Shown: positions 34,511-45,793, numbered from the stretch's first letter. The stretch: DNA of 64,000 nucleotides from Delphinapterus leucas (GCF_002288925.2 NW_022098049.1:5944846-6008845), one strand, 5' to 3'. Notes: generated by a model from the letters alone, not told the origin. Numbers and translations: made by a program.

Positions 34511-35215
34511 TTCTATCCAGGGAATTTCAGCGTGAATCTGTTTAATTAGTAGTGAGGTAGCTGAGGTCCCCATGTGCACTTGAAGGTAATACAATGGCAT
34601 TTTTTTGAAAACACTTCAAATTCATGATCTACCCTTCCCTCTCTATTAGCCTGAATTAAGGAGGTTAACTTGAGAATATTTAATGGGATTTCCTTTCTTC
34701 GATCAGTGTTCCTGTATCTTGGGTAATTTAAAAGCACCACCATCTAAACCGAGAACAAACCACAGTCGCCGCTTAGAAAGAATAACGTGATTTTAACTTT
34801 TCACTAGGCTCGGATTCTTTAAATTTTTTTCCTTTTCTTTCTTTGATTAAATGACTCCTCCATCCCACACCATCTCCCTCTCCTGCCACACATACCTGCA
34901 TTTGACAGCAATGAATCACTTACTAGGCTTACTTGTTTAGTGATTGATAAACCCTGAAGAGGGTGGTATATGATTAAGCACTAGCTTTTTCAACCTTAAA
35001 TGCTGTTTCTTTATTAGTTTTGGGGTCAGAAAAAAATCTGCCTTGCAAGAGAAATACCTGTGATACAGTTTTAATTAATATGGCGATTATGTTTATATGC
35101 ATAGATTTGGACTAGAATAAAATAATTCAAGTTCGTACGTGTTCACATGGGGCTATTCTTGTGTACTGGGCTAAGGAGTATGTAAAATAAGTAAATAATC
35201 ACTGACTATGTATCA
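34511..35215. other. Unassigned non-coding sequence
   Basis: Nothing recognised. Confidence 0.45.
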
Positions 35216-35221
35216 GAAGTT

Positions 35222-35480
35222 CAAAGCTACCACTTATTGAGATTTTGCTGTGTGCCACATGTGGGAATGAAAGGAGTCTTACAGAGGTAATTTAACTAGT
35301 CCAACCAAGGTCACTTAGCTCATAAATGGTGGAGTTGCCTTTTTAATACTTATTTGCTCATTCCAAAGTCTGTGTTCCTGCCCACCATCGAGGACTTATT
35401 TTGTAAAAAAGATTCAAAGATGAAACAGCACAGATATTGTCCTTCAGGAGCTCTCAGTGTAGCAGGGGTCATAAAATAGA
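35222..35480 (-). mobile_element. MIR and L2 remnants
   Basis: cacttattgagattttgctg, aaggtcacttagctcataaa (MIR-like), then tccttcaggagctctcagtg (L2-like). The boundary is unclear. Confidence 0.5.
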
Positions 35481-35584
35481 TGAAAAAAAAAAAACCCTAT
35501 TAATATAAAGGAGACAGTGGCATCTTAAGAAAGATCAAGAAAAATGATGTGGATGTTCAGAGTAAAGGGAGATGGTTTCTAACT

Positions 35585-35775
35585 GCTAACTTCTTTGGTT
35601 TCAACCAAGCCATCACCTCCTCCAGGAAGGCATTCCTGATTGGCTAATGCCCCTCCTCTGTGCTGTCGCCCACAACCCTGTACTTATCTTGGCAGAATAC
35701 TTACTGCAGTAAACGCTGAACTGAATGGAAAGTTGACATACAGTGGATACTAAATGAATGGAAAGAATGAGGGAA
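35585..35775 (+). mobile_element. L2 3' end
   Basis: tcctccaggaaggcattcct, ctgtacttatcttggcagaa, ggatactaaatgaatgg. Confidence 0.6.
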
Positions 35776-36710
35776 GGATTTGCATGTGTAGAGATGAGAC
35801 TGGCGGCCTGGAGAACATGCCCAACAGAAGGACTAGATTAAACAGGTGCACAGAGCTTGGCAAATGCTGGGCTTCCATGAAGAACAGTGGACCATGGTTT
35901 TGTTTGTCAAGTCAGTTTCACGAAGGGCAGCAATGAGAAAAAGACTTGACTTGTCGGCTGGAATCAGACATAAAGGACCTGAAATTCCAGGCCAAAGGAT
36001 TTACATTTTTTCTTCTCAAATAAACAGGGCCGATTATAACATCACACTTTGCCACTAGGCACTGCCATACAACACAGGAGCTACTTTAACGCTGAGTTAC
36101 CTTCAATTTCTTTAAAATGAGTGGAGCTCCATTTGATTAAATTTTTGTGTTCCTAGCTTTGCAAAATAAACTTGCCTAAATCAGCGGATCGTTTTAAAAG
36201 TGGGATGAGTAGACTAAGAAGACACTGGAGACAAAACACTTTATTTTACTACGAAATCTCTAGGCACCAGAAGTCAGGATGTCTCTGTAGACAAGGTTTA
36301 CATTACTGCCAACAATCTTCCAAGTACACATATAACTTCAAATTGGGGAAGCGGTGAAAATGTAAAGAATTAAGTGTAGGGGGAGAAGGTTCAGGGAAGG
36401 TGTTTTCCAGGAGACTTAATTTACCAGGCATGTTAAAAAGAAAACATCACTGTAAAGTGCCAGGAATGGCTTTGTCATTAGGGTACAAAGGACATTCAGC
36501 AGAGGCCCCGTGGGTTGTGCATGAAGATGTCCCCCAAGGGCTCGGAAAGTCCAGATTCATCCTGAAAGAAGACATATTTGTTTCGTTATGTGCTTGCTGA
36601 GTAAAAATGACCTCTGCAGAACTGTTTTTAGCTGTGTCTTTTGGAGGGGCAGCCCATCGAGTTTGATGGCCCAAACATGTTAGGTTAGGAGTAGAATTGA
36701 TTTTCCCCAA
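35776..36710. other. Unassigned non-coding sequence
   Basis: Repeat-poor. Short frames here (60-87 codons) overlap on both strands and show no domain. Confidence 0.45.
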
Positions 36711-36714
36711 ATAT

Positions 36715-37260
36715 CCTTTTTATCTTCTTGTTCCACAGTTCAGGAGTCTCCAGTGGCTCCCTAAGGTCCACAGTCAAATTCCTTGGAGTGTTACCCCAGA
36801 GACCAACATAATATGACCTTGGTCTATTTTTCACATCACCTCTATCCTTTCCCATCATAGCTACAACTAGGCTTTTCTATATATATCCACTAAACAAGAT
36901 GTCATGTGCCTGCCTCCAGTTTTTCACCCCATGATCAACATACGTACTCTTGCTTCCACTTTCTTATTGCCTGATTAGGAAACACCATCCTTTAAGGCAC
37001 AGCTTAGGTCTCACGTTTAGAATGTCCTTTCTGAACTGCTGACCCCGCAGTGAACCCTCCTTCCCTTACATGAACAGATGTATTCAGGGTCCTTCCAGCT
37101 TTGAGACCCTAAGTTTATGAAGCGCCATCTGTATCACTCCTTTGTCATTCATTTTTATCCTTCCAGGCTGTCATCCTGTAAGTATTTATGTACTGATAGT
37201 ATTGATTTCAGTTTTAGTTCATCTATTTAACTAGGTCACAATCTCCTTTGTGGGCCAGAC
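36715..37260 (+). mobile_element. L2 3' part, diverged
   Basis: tccagtggctccctaaggtc, atgatcaacatacgtactct, aggcacagcttaggtctcac, ggtcacaatctcctttgtgg. Confidence 0.55.
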
Positions 37261-37264
37261 TATA

Positions 37265-37440
37265 TGTTGACTTATTTAAGTTACTTAACTTCTCTGTTCT
37301 TTAGTTTCCTCATCTTAATAATGGGGATACTAATAGAAACTACATTGTAGGGTTGTTGTGAAGATTAAATGAAGAAAAATGAAACAGTGCTTAGAAGAGA
37401 ACCTTGATTAGGGAATACGCTTAATTCACTATTATTAGTA
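37265..37440 (+). mobile_element. MIR, right part
   Basis: aagttacttaacttctctgt, tttagtttcctcatcttaat, gttgttgtgaagattaaatg. Confidence 0.8.
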
Positions 37441-37770
37441 GTTTTATGTTTCTTTGCTTCTACTACCCCCAGGACAGTAATAGCATAAATGCTCAGCTTC
37501 TGTTTAGAGTGGGGCTTTCCCATATGTCTATTTAACCCATGCAAATTCAGCTACATACTCTTTTGTATATAATTATAATACTGTAAAGTTATATATCTGC
37601 ATATATTTTACATACATACTGACTACTGTATACATCATATATTTATATGTTTATATTATTGTGGCAGATTAAATATAAAAGAAAATATATATGGCCCTTT
37701 CTGGGCAATTTAAGGGAGTCTCAAGGGTAATTTGAGCTCTATGTAACTTCTATTTGTCATATGAGATTCA
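37441..37770. other. Unassigned, AT-rich
   Basis: Degenerate ATA/TAT-rich text at 37560-37690. Nothing else recognised. Confidence 0.45.
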
Positions 37771-37774
37771 GCTC

Positions 37775-37960
37775 CATTACTATGTGTTGGATGCTCTACA
37801 CACATTATTTCATGTAATCTTTGTGCCCATTCATTTTACAAAAGAGGAATTTAAGGCTGAAGGAGGCTAATCAACTTGCCCAAGTTCACACAGCTAGCAA
37901 AATCAAGATTTTACAACCACAACCGTCTGAAACCCAAGCCTTTGGGCATTCATTCCCATC
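37775..37960 (-). mobile_element. MIR
   Basis: acacacattatttcatgtaa, cttgcccaagttcacacagc, ttgtacaaccac-like right end. Confidence 0.7.
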
Positions 37961-38445
37961 TGCATTGACCTATCTGGGCTGTGGGCAACAGGCATGAGCA
38001 GCGGTCAGTGGGCAACAGCAAGGACGGGTAACTGGTCATCTCTGAAAATGTAGTCTTGTCATTTGGCCTCATGGGAGCTTTGTCAGGCCTCCACGACCGA
38101 GGGCATCTACAGGAGGCTGGGGATAACTCTAGTCTGATCCTCTGGTTCTCTTAAGGACGTCCATCCTTGGTTTGGTACCCAATGGCTGATCTAGACGAGG
38201 CTCTGATTTCATCAGCCTGATGTCACTTAGTGCTTCTTTATTGCTCTCAAGGAGACATCTCCTGACAGCACGTGATGATGTTGTTAGGTGAAAGTTTGCA
38301 AAGGATTCTGTTCAGGAATATTTTCAGCCCAAGTATGAGCTCTTGATTTGATTTGACTTGATGGAGTAATTGGAAGAAAGTTGACTCATAGCTCAGGACT
38401 CCCCCCAAACACTTCGTTATCCAAATAGAATGGTAACACGTTAGT
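37961..38445. other. Unassigned non-coding sequence
   Basis: Nothing recognised. Confidence 0.45.
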
Positions 38446-38447
38446 TG

Positions 38448-38545
38448 TCGAATTCAACAAACATTCATTCTGTGCTGAGCTCTAGGCATACAAATGTCAA
38501 CAGGACATGGCCCTTGCATTCAAGGAGCTTATAAACCATCTGTAT
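38448..38545 (-). mobile_element. L2 3' end
   Basis: attcaacaaacattcattct, gagctctaggcatacaaatg, gcattcaaggagcttataaa. Confidence 0.65.
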
Positions 38546-38714
38546 TCCATAATAAATTCCACATTTACTTTATACTAAGACAGATGACTAACTGCACTTC
38601 TGTATGGCTTGCTCATTGTCTTTAAGTTCAGTTTGTCCATCCATGTTGGCAATGCTTGCCTTGGGTGGAAAGGAAGAGTGATAAAAAATGTGGGGCAGGA
38701 CATTGCTCACTGAG

Positions 38715-38850
38715 TGAGGAGTTAAGAGACACAGCCCAGTTTCTAGTTCTGCTTCCTATTTGCTGGGTGATCTGGGAAACATAATTAAATCTCTCCAAGC
38801 TTTTCTATCTCTAATGCAGATAATCCTGTTATTTCCCTCATGGCGTTGTT
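38715..38850 (+). mobile_element. MIR fragment
   Basis: agttctgcttcctatttgct, gggtgatctgggaaacataa. Confidence 0.5.
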
Positions 38851-39305
38851 GTATCATCTTTGGCAGTGTTCTTCAGAGTCCTCTGTAAGCTGTAAAGCAT
38901 TCTTATTTCATATGAAGTTAAATGTATTACATTTTATTGTATTCTGGAAATCTAGAAATCCATCTTTTGTTATCTCTAGTCTTTTTAAATTCACCGGACT
39001 ATTAAATTAATGAGACTATTCCATCCCCTGACTTTTGGGTAAATGGGAGTTAATGGTCACATTTCCCGTCTTTTAAGAGCCGGCAATTGGTTAAGATCAT
39101 AGTGATTAAATTCCCTGGAATGGATCAGACACCTAATATAATTATTCTTTCCAAAGAGAATACTTGAGAAAGTTTGAGAAAGGATTTCAGGGCTACCTTT
39201 AGATAAAGAAAGGCAGCAAGCAGGCCTGATGGGACCTATGTGAAAATTCAGTTGTTCAGGAGACCAACTCTAGCGTACCTACCCTCCAGCGTTTGTTGAG
39301 GCATC
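38851..39305. other. Unassigned non-coding sequence
   Basis: Nothing recognised. Confidence 0.45.
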
Positions 39306-39309
39306 TCTT

Positions 39310-39428
39310 TTAGACTTTGTCTCTCAGTGTTTAAACTGTAAAAGACTGTAAAGACTGGAACTATCTCTTTGTCGTCCTGGTATCCTTGGCAGGTAGTAGG
39401 TCCTCAATGAATCTTGCTGGATGATTCA
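39310..39428 (+). mobile_element. L2 3' end
   Basis: aaagactggaactatctctt, ggcaggtagtaggtcctcaa, tgaatcttgctggatga. Confidence 0.6.
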
Positions 39429-39920
39429 ACAAACGAATCCCAGAAACTCCTTATCTTATTGGAGTCAAGGTGCCTTTTAGTGCAAAGCCCTCTGCAAGAT
39501 TTTTTTTAAACCCTAGAGAAGGTCACGTCCCTTCCAAACCAGCTTTTATCTTGACAGAGCTCATGCAGTTGGGGAGTTGTGTAGACCTGGCTGCTGGGCA
39601 ACGTGCAAACAGAAAACTCTTATGATGGACGGGAGGGAGATTGCCATCAAGTCCATTGACTTGATAAACCGGTATTTTTACAGAAGCAAATACAAACCGT
39701 GGTTACCCAAGCAGATAGATCCTAGGAATCCTTTCCCTGTCTTAAACAAGATTACTTGGGTGAATTCTTTTGTCTTCTTGCAAATATTACCGTGCTCTCT
39801 ACTGCTTTCAGTTGTGGTTTTCAAATCCGGGGGTCTAAGTCTGGGCCCATGTAGCTCAAGGATGAGTGATTCTGAGCCTGAGAAGGGGTCTTTCCATAGC
39901 TCAGGGTGGTATAGAGTCAG
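39429..39920. other. Unassigned non-coding sequence
   Basis: A 142-codon plus-strand frame (39577-40005) starts here and runs into the following MIR, and has no recognisable domain. The first part (about residues 15-60) is not low complexity, so it is noted but not called. Confidence 0.4.
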
Positions 39921-39924
39921 TGTA

Positions 39925-40110
39925 GCGGCGATTGTGGCGTCACAACTGGATTCTGATCATGGCTCCACCCTTGTAACTTTGGGCAAGTCATGCTGCTCTT
40001 CTTAACTTCAGTTTCCGTATCTGCAAAGGGGAGTGTTCTCCTGGAAGGGGCTTGGAGAAGATTAACTGTGATGGCCAAAAGGGGTCCTAAAATAAACTGG
40101 GCGTATGCTT
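39925..40110 (+). mobile_element. MIR
   Basis: tggattctgatcatggctcc, gtaactttgggcaagtcatg, cttcagtttccgtatctgca. Confidence 0.75.
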
Positions 40111-41235
40111 GGCACCTGATAAAGCTGACTTCCTTCTCCTTCCAGGGAAGTGAGGAAGTTGAGGCAGACAAGAGATGGTGAGATAACCTTTATTTTGAGA
40201 GTGCTAAAAAGCTGCTAAAGGAAGAAGCACTGTGCACTAAAGACCACTTTTTTGCACTCTTTTTTTTCCTTTTTTGGATAGAGGCAAGGGTCAGTGTTTT
40301 CTCCCTAATAGGCCGTCTCATTTCCCGCCTACCCTCACCTCAGCTGCCTGAAACCACCAATTGTTCTTTTTCTGAATGGAGCCCCCGTGGACCCCCCTTC
40401 CCACCACAGTGGTTCTTGGGGTCCTCCCCTCAACTCTTGCACCCCAGCCAGTGCTATTCAGTGACCATTTCCCAAATACCGGGAACTCAGACGGACTACC
40501 GCGAACAGCAACTTCGCTATTACTTTGGCACAGGGTTTTGGCCCCAGTCGGCACATCCTGTTAGAAAAAAATAGGTACTGAAAGCAGTAATTATAACACT
40601 GAACACCACTCCCTGTCACACCCCTAGCTGTGAAATTCCCCAGGAGGTGTTAGAGGGGTGAGACTGGTAGGAGGACGGTTCTTGGGAGCTGGGGGGCCCT
40701 CGGAAAAGACGTCTCCTTCTCCATTACTTGTTCATGTCTGAAAGGAGATACCTTGTCCATGTCTTTGAATAGGTAGTCTACGCAGATAGATCAAAAATAG
40801 AAAGGTGCAAAGTGGTATCCAGTGAGAATCTCCCTCCCACTCCTGTCCTCCACCTTACATTCTCCCCCTGAGAGCCCATTTCCCGTTTCTTGTGTCTCTC
40901 TGCAGTATCCTGAGCACATACACATTTACATTTTTTCACACAAAAGGAGCATGATATACACATGACTTTGCAGCTTCCTTTCTGTACCCACTACTGAGTT
41001 CTGAAGCCCAGCCCCACGCTGTAGATACAGCCCCTTCTTTTTCTAAACGGGGAGATAGAACTCACGTATATGTATGACTCAGAGTATATTCAAGAAGTCA
41101 TCTGTTGATGAGTGTTTAAATTCTTTGCAAAATGCAATGAATAACTGTGCATAAGTCATTTCTCCTGATTTCGTTCTAAATTCATTTAGAAACTACGAAG
41201 GTGGCGATACTGTAAGCTGGCTCAGAAATGCAAAC
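40111..41235. other. Unassigned non-coding sequence
   Basis: No family or exon recognised. Confidence 0.45.
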
Positions 41236-41239
41236 GCCT

Positions 41240-41815
41240 GGAATTCCTGGAATGCTCCTTGCCAGGTCCGCGTGTCCTCCTGGAGAACTCTCACTCTCCT
41301 TTGAAGACCTGGCTCAAAGGCCACTTCCTGTCCTAAGCCTTTCTAGACCGGCACCAGCCAAGGAAAGATGCTCCTGCATCTTTTGGGTTTCTAGGCAGTG
41401 GTTCCCAAACTAACGATGTAAGGATGACCCTGAGGACTTGTTACACCCAGACTGTGGGCTCTGCCCAGCTCCAAAGTTTCTCATTCACGAGGTCTGGGGT
41501 GGGGTCTGAGACTGTGCACTTCTAACCAGTTCCCGGGTGATGCTGTTGCAGCTGCTCAGGACCACACTTAGAGAACCACGGAGTCAGTCATTTCCCTACC
41601 TCTGGAACCACTTGCTTAGTGCGTCTTCTTACTGACCAGCCCCCATCCCCACCCCATACACCAGACTGGGTTAGCTCCTCTTGAAATACTCCCTTATCTT
41701 TCTTCTTTAGACTAAAAAGTCCATAAGGGCGGGGACTGGCTGCATGTTTATTCCACACTGAATCTGCCGGACTTGGCACACCCTCAAGGGTATAGCAGGT
41801 GGACAAAATGAACGC
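41240..41815 (+). mobile_element. L2 3' part, split by a MER5A-like element
   Basis: Left piece 41240-41395 (gaagacctggctcaaaggcc). Right piece 41582-41815 (gtccataagggcggggactg, cactgaatctgccggacttg). The L2 order continues across the insertion. Confidence 0.6.
41396..41581 (+). mobile_element. MER5A-like hAT-Charlie element
   Basis: Terminal inverted repeats cagtggttc (left, 41397) and gagaaccacgg (right). Interior has ccaaagtttctcattcacga, ggtctggggtggggtctgag and agttcccgggtgatgctgt. No clear 8 bp target duplication is left. Confidence 0.8.
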
Positions 41816-42345
41816 CTCCAGATGAACGCCTCATTATTGTGCCTCTTCCCTAACATTAAATTTCATAAGGCCAAGGCCTCTAGGTCCTTAAATATCTCTC
41901 GTGTCCATCTCCGTTGCCACCAGCTGGTGTCTTAGCTGGTCTATTGCTTTGTAACTGGTCTTCCCAGTTTTACCCTCCCCCTTCTTTTAATCCCTTCTCC
42001 TGGAGGCAGACACACCGATATTCTAATAATATTGATTGGAAAGATTGGTAACTGCCTTTAGTTTCAGTAGTAGGGGGCTGGTTAAATAAATTACTGTTAT
42101 GTCCATGTCAACGCATAAAGAATTTCCCAATTCTTTATTATGGTCGCATACCCTCTCTCACTGATGTCATTCAATTTAGTTAAATGTTATGGCATTGGAG
42201 GGTAGGGTAGTTTGGTATGACTAAATGATGTGTTCCAAATCTCTCTTTCATAGATCGCATTTCCACCAAAATTTTTTTCTTTAATTACTAGTTTTCTATT
42301 GACATGAATTGTGCCTGAATTCAGTGAAGTAATTGAGGGTATCCA
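41816..42345. other. Unassigned, possibly L2-related on the left
   Basis: Weak L2-like words near 41930-41990. Nothing else recognised. Confidence 0.35.
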
Positions 42346-42699
42346 GGTGTTCATTGGTGGATGATTTCTTGTGGAAATTGATGAAGGGACTTCAGAGTCA
42401 GGTCAGGGAGGATTGCAATGGCCATGAGTAAGAGCTTAACCTTATTCTACAGGCAATAGGTGATGTGGAAATGCACAAAGTGGGAGAATTATGGTTGATT
42501 TCCATTTCAGAGACGTGCCTCTGGCTGTCATATGGAGCTTGGATTCAAAGGAAGGAGGGAAAACAGTCAGGAAACTCTCCCAGGAGTCAGGTAAGCAATG
42601 ACGTGGGTCTCAGCTCAAGGGCAATGGTAGCAGGGTTGGAGAGGTGGGGGGGATACAGAGGCAAAAGTGACAGGATTTGGCCTTTGACTGCATATGGGG

Positions 42700-42932
42700 T
42701 TTATGTGTGTGTGGGTTCTTATATGTGTGTGTGGGTGCAAGTGTGTGCATGTGTCTGTGTGTGTAGGAGAGAAAGCATATGGGTGGTTGTGCCTGTGTGT
42801 GCATGAATGATGCATGTGTATGTTTTTTATGTGTGTGCCTGTATACGTGTGTGCACATATGTGTAAGAGAGAAAGCATGTGTCTGCTTTGTGTGTATATG
42901 TTTGTGCTGTGTGTGTATGTTACGGAGGTGAT
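42700..42932. repeat. GT-rich degenerate tract with 100 bp periodicity
   Basis: Alternating tgtgtg blocks. The segment gtgtaggagagaaagcat at 42761 recurs as gtgtaagagagaaagcat at 42861, exactly 100 bp later. Part of the 279-codon minus-strand frame (42610-43449) is Thr/His-rich noise from it. Confidence 0.9.
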
Positions 42933-42983
42933 GCTTATGAGAATCAGTAAGGATTAACAATGGCTCCCTAGTTCCTGGCTTGA

Positions 42984-43133
42984 GTAACTGGACGTTTAAC
43001 AATGTGGTACCTGTAGTCATGGAACGTGGAGGGAACAGCTTCTGGAGAGGTGAAGGTCCAGGTAACTGGACGTTTAACAATGTGGTACCTGTAGTCATGG
43101 AACGTGGAGGGAACAGCTTCTGGAGAGGTGAAG
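42984..43133 (+). repeat. Perfect 72 bp tandem duplication (78 bp period)
   Basis: Copy 1 is 42984-43055 and copy 2 is 43062-43133, with gtccag between them. No mismatch seen over 72 bp, although the surrounding repeat is ancient, so the duplication is recent. Confidence 0.97.
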
Positions 43134-43183
43134 ATGAGCCCAGTTTGGACCATGTGGAGTTTGAAATACTTAGAAGTCCTGCA

Positions 43184-43390
43184 GGGACTTCCCTGGTGGC
43201 ACAGTGGTTCAGAGTCCACCTGCCGATGCAGGGGACACGGGTTCGTGCCCCGGTCCGGGAAGATCCCACGTGCCGCGGAGCGGCTGGGCCCGTGAGCCAT
43301 GGCCGCTGAGCCTGTGCATCCGGAGCCTGTGCTCCACAACGGGAGAGGCCACAACAGTGAGAGGCCCTTGTACAGAAAAAAAAAAAAAAA
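43184..43390 (+). mobile_element. CHR SINE (cetacean type)
   Basis: Sense orientation. A-box-like tggcacagtgg at 43197-43207, B-box-like ggttcgtgccc at 43240-43250, A-tail from about 43376. Perfect 12 bp target duplication agaagtcctgca at 43172-43183 and 43391-43402. Confidence 0.97.
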
Positions 43391-43822
43391 AGAAGTCCTG
43401 CAAAGAGTTGGATATTGCAGTCTGAGGTCGAGAAAAGAAGCCAGCGCATGACTGATATATATTTGAGATATTGGTATATGCAGATGGACCAGCCCAGAAG
43501 AGTGTGGACTGAAACCTGAAGGGTTTGGAGGTCACCAGCATTTGGGAGTCAGGCAGAGGATACGGATTCTAGGAGGAGACAGAGTCGGAAGGATGAGAAA
43601 GGCAGAGGAAACACAGGGGAAGGATTCAAAACGAGTGAATGGTTGGAGTAGCAGATCGCTGGTAGTTGCTGCAGAGAAATTGCAGTGAAGTGGAGCAGAA
43701 AGGCGGGTAGAGTGGAGAGGAAGGTAAAGCTGGGGTGAGAGGGGTGTCAGTGCTACCAGCAAATGCAGATGCAGAAGGACAGAGAACAATGAGGCCGCAA
43801 CTAACTCCTTCCACTCTGGACT

Positions 43823-43888
43823 AACTGAACGTTGCTCAGTTTCTGATTGCTATGAAACTGAACGTTGCTCAGTTTCTGTTTGCTCTGA
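43823..43888 (+). repeat. 33 bp tandem duplication
   Basis: Two units starting aactgaacgttgctcagttt at 43823 and 43856, with 31 of 33 bases matching. Confidence 0.9.
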
Positions 43889-44139
43889 AGGGATTTTGTA
43901 AGTCCTTTTATAACACCACTTTATCACTTTACCACTGAAAAATCTTGAAAACATTAAAAAAGCAACAAACCCAAAGCTTTAAAAATAGGAGGCAAAGAAA
44001 CCCTCTCTAAGGTGGTTCTTTGATTTTTGATGGCATTTTCTTCTGAGCTGTGTGACAATCCTTGCAGGGAGGCAGAGTGAGTAATCATTCTGAGCGCAGT
44101 GTTTCAGAATCTGCTAAAACCACGTGGCAGCCAGACTCA

Positions 44140-44240
44140 TTATTGGTGTTAAAAGGGGCTGCATGGATTGCCTCTCCAACCTCATTCTGCAGCTGGGTGA
44201 CCTTGGGCAAGTCACTTCACCTCTGGTGTGGTTTCTCCTC
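44140..44240 (+). mobile_element. MIR or MIR3-like fragment
   Basis: gattgcctctccaacctcat and gctgggtgaccttgggcaag. Confidence 0.5.
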
Positions 44241-44324
44241 AGTACGAGGCCCTTGAAAGAGAACACCTCTAACAAGGCTTATTGTACATTGATGGCTGGG
44301 AAGAACCTCACCTAGTTTAGCCCC

Positions 44325-45292
44325 AAATGAGCACACAGACATTTCTCCAAAGAAGATATACAGATTGCCAACAAACACATGAAAGGATGCTCAACATCAC
44401 TAATTATTAGAGAAACGCAAATCAAAACTACAATGAGGTATCACCTCACACCAGTCAGAAAGGCCATCGTCAAAAAATCTACAAACAATAAATGCTGAAG
44501 AGGGTGTGGAGAAAAGGGAACCCTCTTGCATTGTTGGTGGGAATGTAAATTGATACAGCCACTATGGAGAACAGTATGGAGGTTCCCTAAAAAACTAAAA
44601 ATAGAATTACCATAGGACCCAGCAATCCCACTACTGGGCATATACCCTGAGAAAACCATAATTCAAAAAGAGTCATGTACCAAAATGTTCATCGCAGCTC
44701 TATTTACAATAGCCAGAACATGGAAGCAACCTAAGTGTCCGTCGACAGATGAATGGATAAAGAAGATGTGGCACATATATACAATGGAATATTACTCAGC
44801 CATAAATAGAAACGAAATTGAGTTATTTGTAGTGAGGTGGATGGACCTAGAGACTGTCATATAGAGTGAAGTAAGTCAGAAAGAGAAAAACAAATACCAT
44901 ATGCTAACACATATATATGGAAGCTAAAAAAAAATGGTTCTGAAGAACCTAGGAGCAGGACAGGAATAAAGATGCAGACGTAGAGAATGGACTTGAGGAC
45001 TCGGGGAGGGGGAAGGGTAAGCTGGGATGAACTGAGAGAGTGGCATGGACATACATACACTACCAAATGTAAAATAGATAGCTAGTGGGCAGCAGCCACA
45101 TAGCACAGGGAGATCAGCTCGGTGCTTTGTGACCACCTAGAGGGGTGGGATAGGGAGGGTGGGAGGGAGACACAAGAGGGAGGGGATATGGGGATATATG
45201 TATATGTATAGCTGATTCACTTTGTTATACAGCAGAAACTAACACACCATTGTAAAGAAATTATACTCCAATAAAGGTGTTAAAAAAAAAAA
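44325..45292 (+). mobile_element. Young L1 3' end, 5'-truncated (about 970 bp)
   Basis: Close to the recent artiodactyl/cetacean L1 tail: ctccaaagaagatatacaga, cactactgggcatataccct, gaatggataaagaagatgtg, ctagtgggcagcagccacat, gaccacctagaggggtggga, ctccaataaaggtgtt plus an A-tail. Divergence looks much lower than in the other L1s here. No clear target duplication was found. Its antisense gives the frames at 44441-45136. Confidence 0.93.
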
Positions 45293-45625
45293 GGCAAAGA
45301 AGTTATGTTTCTCAAACAATCAAACAAACAAAAAAGAAGGGATGAGAACTTGAGAAATCCTCTCCTTTGTACTTAACCTTTGTACTAGCCACAACTTTGT
45401 ACTTAATGCAGCAACCTGCTGTTCCGTGCCAGACGCCAAATGCCAGCATATCACAAGTTGCATAGCTGATTAGATTTCTGAAAGTTTGCTGGCATCTTAC
45501 TCTTGCAACTGATTTCTCCAAGGTCAAAATTAAGCTGCATTCAGAACATCTGTAGTTTAAAGCAGCGACATTTTAAAATGTAGGGTTACACAACTGGATT
45601 TTGTTTTAGCTACAAACCACTGTAA
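45293..45625. other. Unassigned non-coding sequence
   Basis: Nothing recognised. Confidence 0.45.
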
Positions 45626-45626
45626 A

Positions 45627-45793
45627 GCAGTGGTTCTTAATCTTTAGCTGCATCAGAATCACCAGGAGGACTTGTTGAAATCTGGAATGCTGGGCCCCAA
45701 CACCAGAGTTTCTAATTCAGTGGTCCTGGGGTGGAGCTCAAAAAGGTGCATTTCCCACGAGTTCCTTGGTAAGTGATGTTGGTGCTGCTGGGT
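45627..45793 (+). mobile_element. MER5A-like hAT-Charlie element
   Basis: Starts cagtggttcttaatctttag, with catcagaatcaccaggagga and ccagagtttctaattcagtg inside. The right terminal repeat is missing. Confidence 0.75.

Larger units (their letters stand above)
42350..43760 (+). mobile_element. Long ancient dispersed repeat, copy 2 (interrupted)
   Basis: Same word order as copy 1 at 32.7 kb: gcaatggccatgagtaagag, cctagttcctggcttgagta, ccatgtggagtttgaaatac, ggtcaccagcatttgggagt. Interrupted by a GT-rich tract (42700-42930), a 72 bp tandem duplication and a CHR SINE. Confidence 0.5.

Noticed and set aside
39577..40005. 142-codon plus-strand frame, candidate small gene or exon
   Set aside because: The right half lies in a MIR, the left half matches no family I know, and no convincing splice or promoter context was seen.
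42610..43449. 279-codon minus-strand open frame, the longest in the window
   Set aside because: It runs through a GT-rich tract, a tandem duplication and a CHR SINE. Its composition (Thr/His-rich, then the typical CHR translation) shows it is an artefact.
44441..45136. Minus-strand frames of 69-72 codons
   Set aside because: Antisense reads of the young L1 tail. Similar peptide text arises from the L1 at 9.07-9.45 kb.
43990..45310. ggcaaagaa near 43992 and again after the L1 A-tail as a target duplication
   Set aside because: The sequence between 44000 and 44325 is not L1 (it contains MIR-like text), so the 9 bp match is probably chance.
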